Assembly (NCBI GenBank): GCA_934728205.1
Contig: CAKVEH010000084.1
Coordinates: 1 to 6,101 of the forward strand
DNA: 6,101 bases
Origin: an uncultured Helicobacteraceae bacterium
Lineage (GTDB): Bacteria > Campylobacterota > Campylobacteria > Campylobacterales > Helicobacteraceae
Reading direction: 5' to 3'
Shown in pieces: positions 6,095 to 6,101 of the stretch. The stretch's first letter is position 1; each line of letters opens with the position of its first letter. A program made the position numbers and the translations under genes. Below the pieces are notes generated by a model. The model searched no databases. It had not been told where the DNA came from and saw nothing but the letters and a program-made list of their open reading frames with translations.

Positions 6095-6101
6095 TTAGTA
6101 A

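Noticed and set aside
1..6101. tRNA, CRISPR array, insertion sequence or riboswitch
   Set aside because: No cloverleaf with TTCGANTC arm, no regularly spaced repeats, no transposase motifs or terminal repeats, and no known riboswitch core seen in the intergenic spaces.

Overview
The window looks like a chromosomal segment of a Helicobacter species (Campylobacterota), probably enterohepatic rather than H. pylori itself. The reasons are a very long FlgL hook-junction protein, an HsrA/CosR-type orphan response regulator whose DNA-binding half is nearly what I remember of H. pylori HP1043, a SotB-type efflux protein close to H. pylori HP1185, moderate AT richness, and extended -10 promoters (TGnTAnAAT) without clear -35 boxes. 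All names come from recognising motifs by eye; no database search was run.

Bases 1-3143 (+): the 3' part of flgL, open from base 1, followed with an ATGA overlap by a small cytosolic protein of the PgaB-like polysaccharide deacetylase fold. The catalytic residues of that protein are largely replaced, so it looks like a pseudoenzyme translationally coupled to a flagellar gene. Bases 3144-3291 are intergenic. They hold a long, nearly perfect inverted repeat with a GAAA loop just upstream of an extended -10 promoter. Bases 3292-3975 (+): hsrA, an OmpR-type regulator lacking the phosphoacceptor aspartate.

Bases 3972-4157 (-): a 61-codon remnant that keeps only the central part of an aldo/keto reductase, although it still has a good ribosome binding site. 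Bases 4225-4733 (-): an O6-alkylguanine-DNA alkyltransferase (ogt) whose frame is broken after codon 33 at a run of five T. The two halves together give a normal-length 169-residue protein. Bases 4816-6027 (+): a 12-helix MFS sugar-efflux-type transporter (sotB), divergent from ogt, with the two -10 boxes only 10 bp apart. The last 74 bases hold a weak hairpin and a possible promoter for a gene outside the window.

The genes fall into unrelated functions: flagellar assembly plus a coupled protein, a probably essential housekeeping regulator, DNA alkylation repair, and efflux. The stretch 3976-4815 carries both the gene remnant and the broken frame, so it looks like a decaying or recently rearranged spot. 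The hexamer AGATTC/GAATCT is strongly over-represented across the whole window (22 copies counted by eye).
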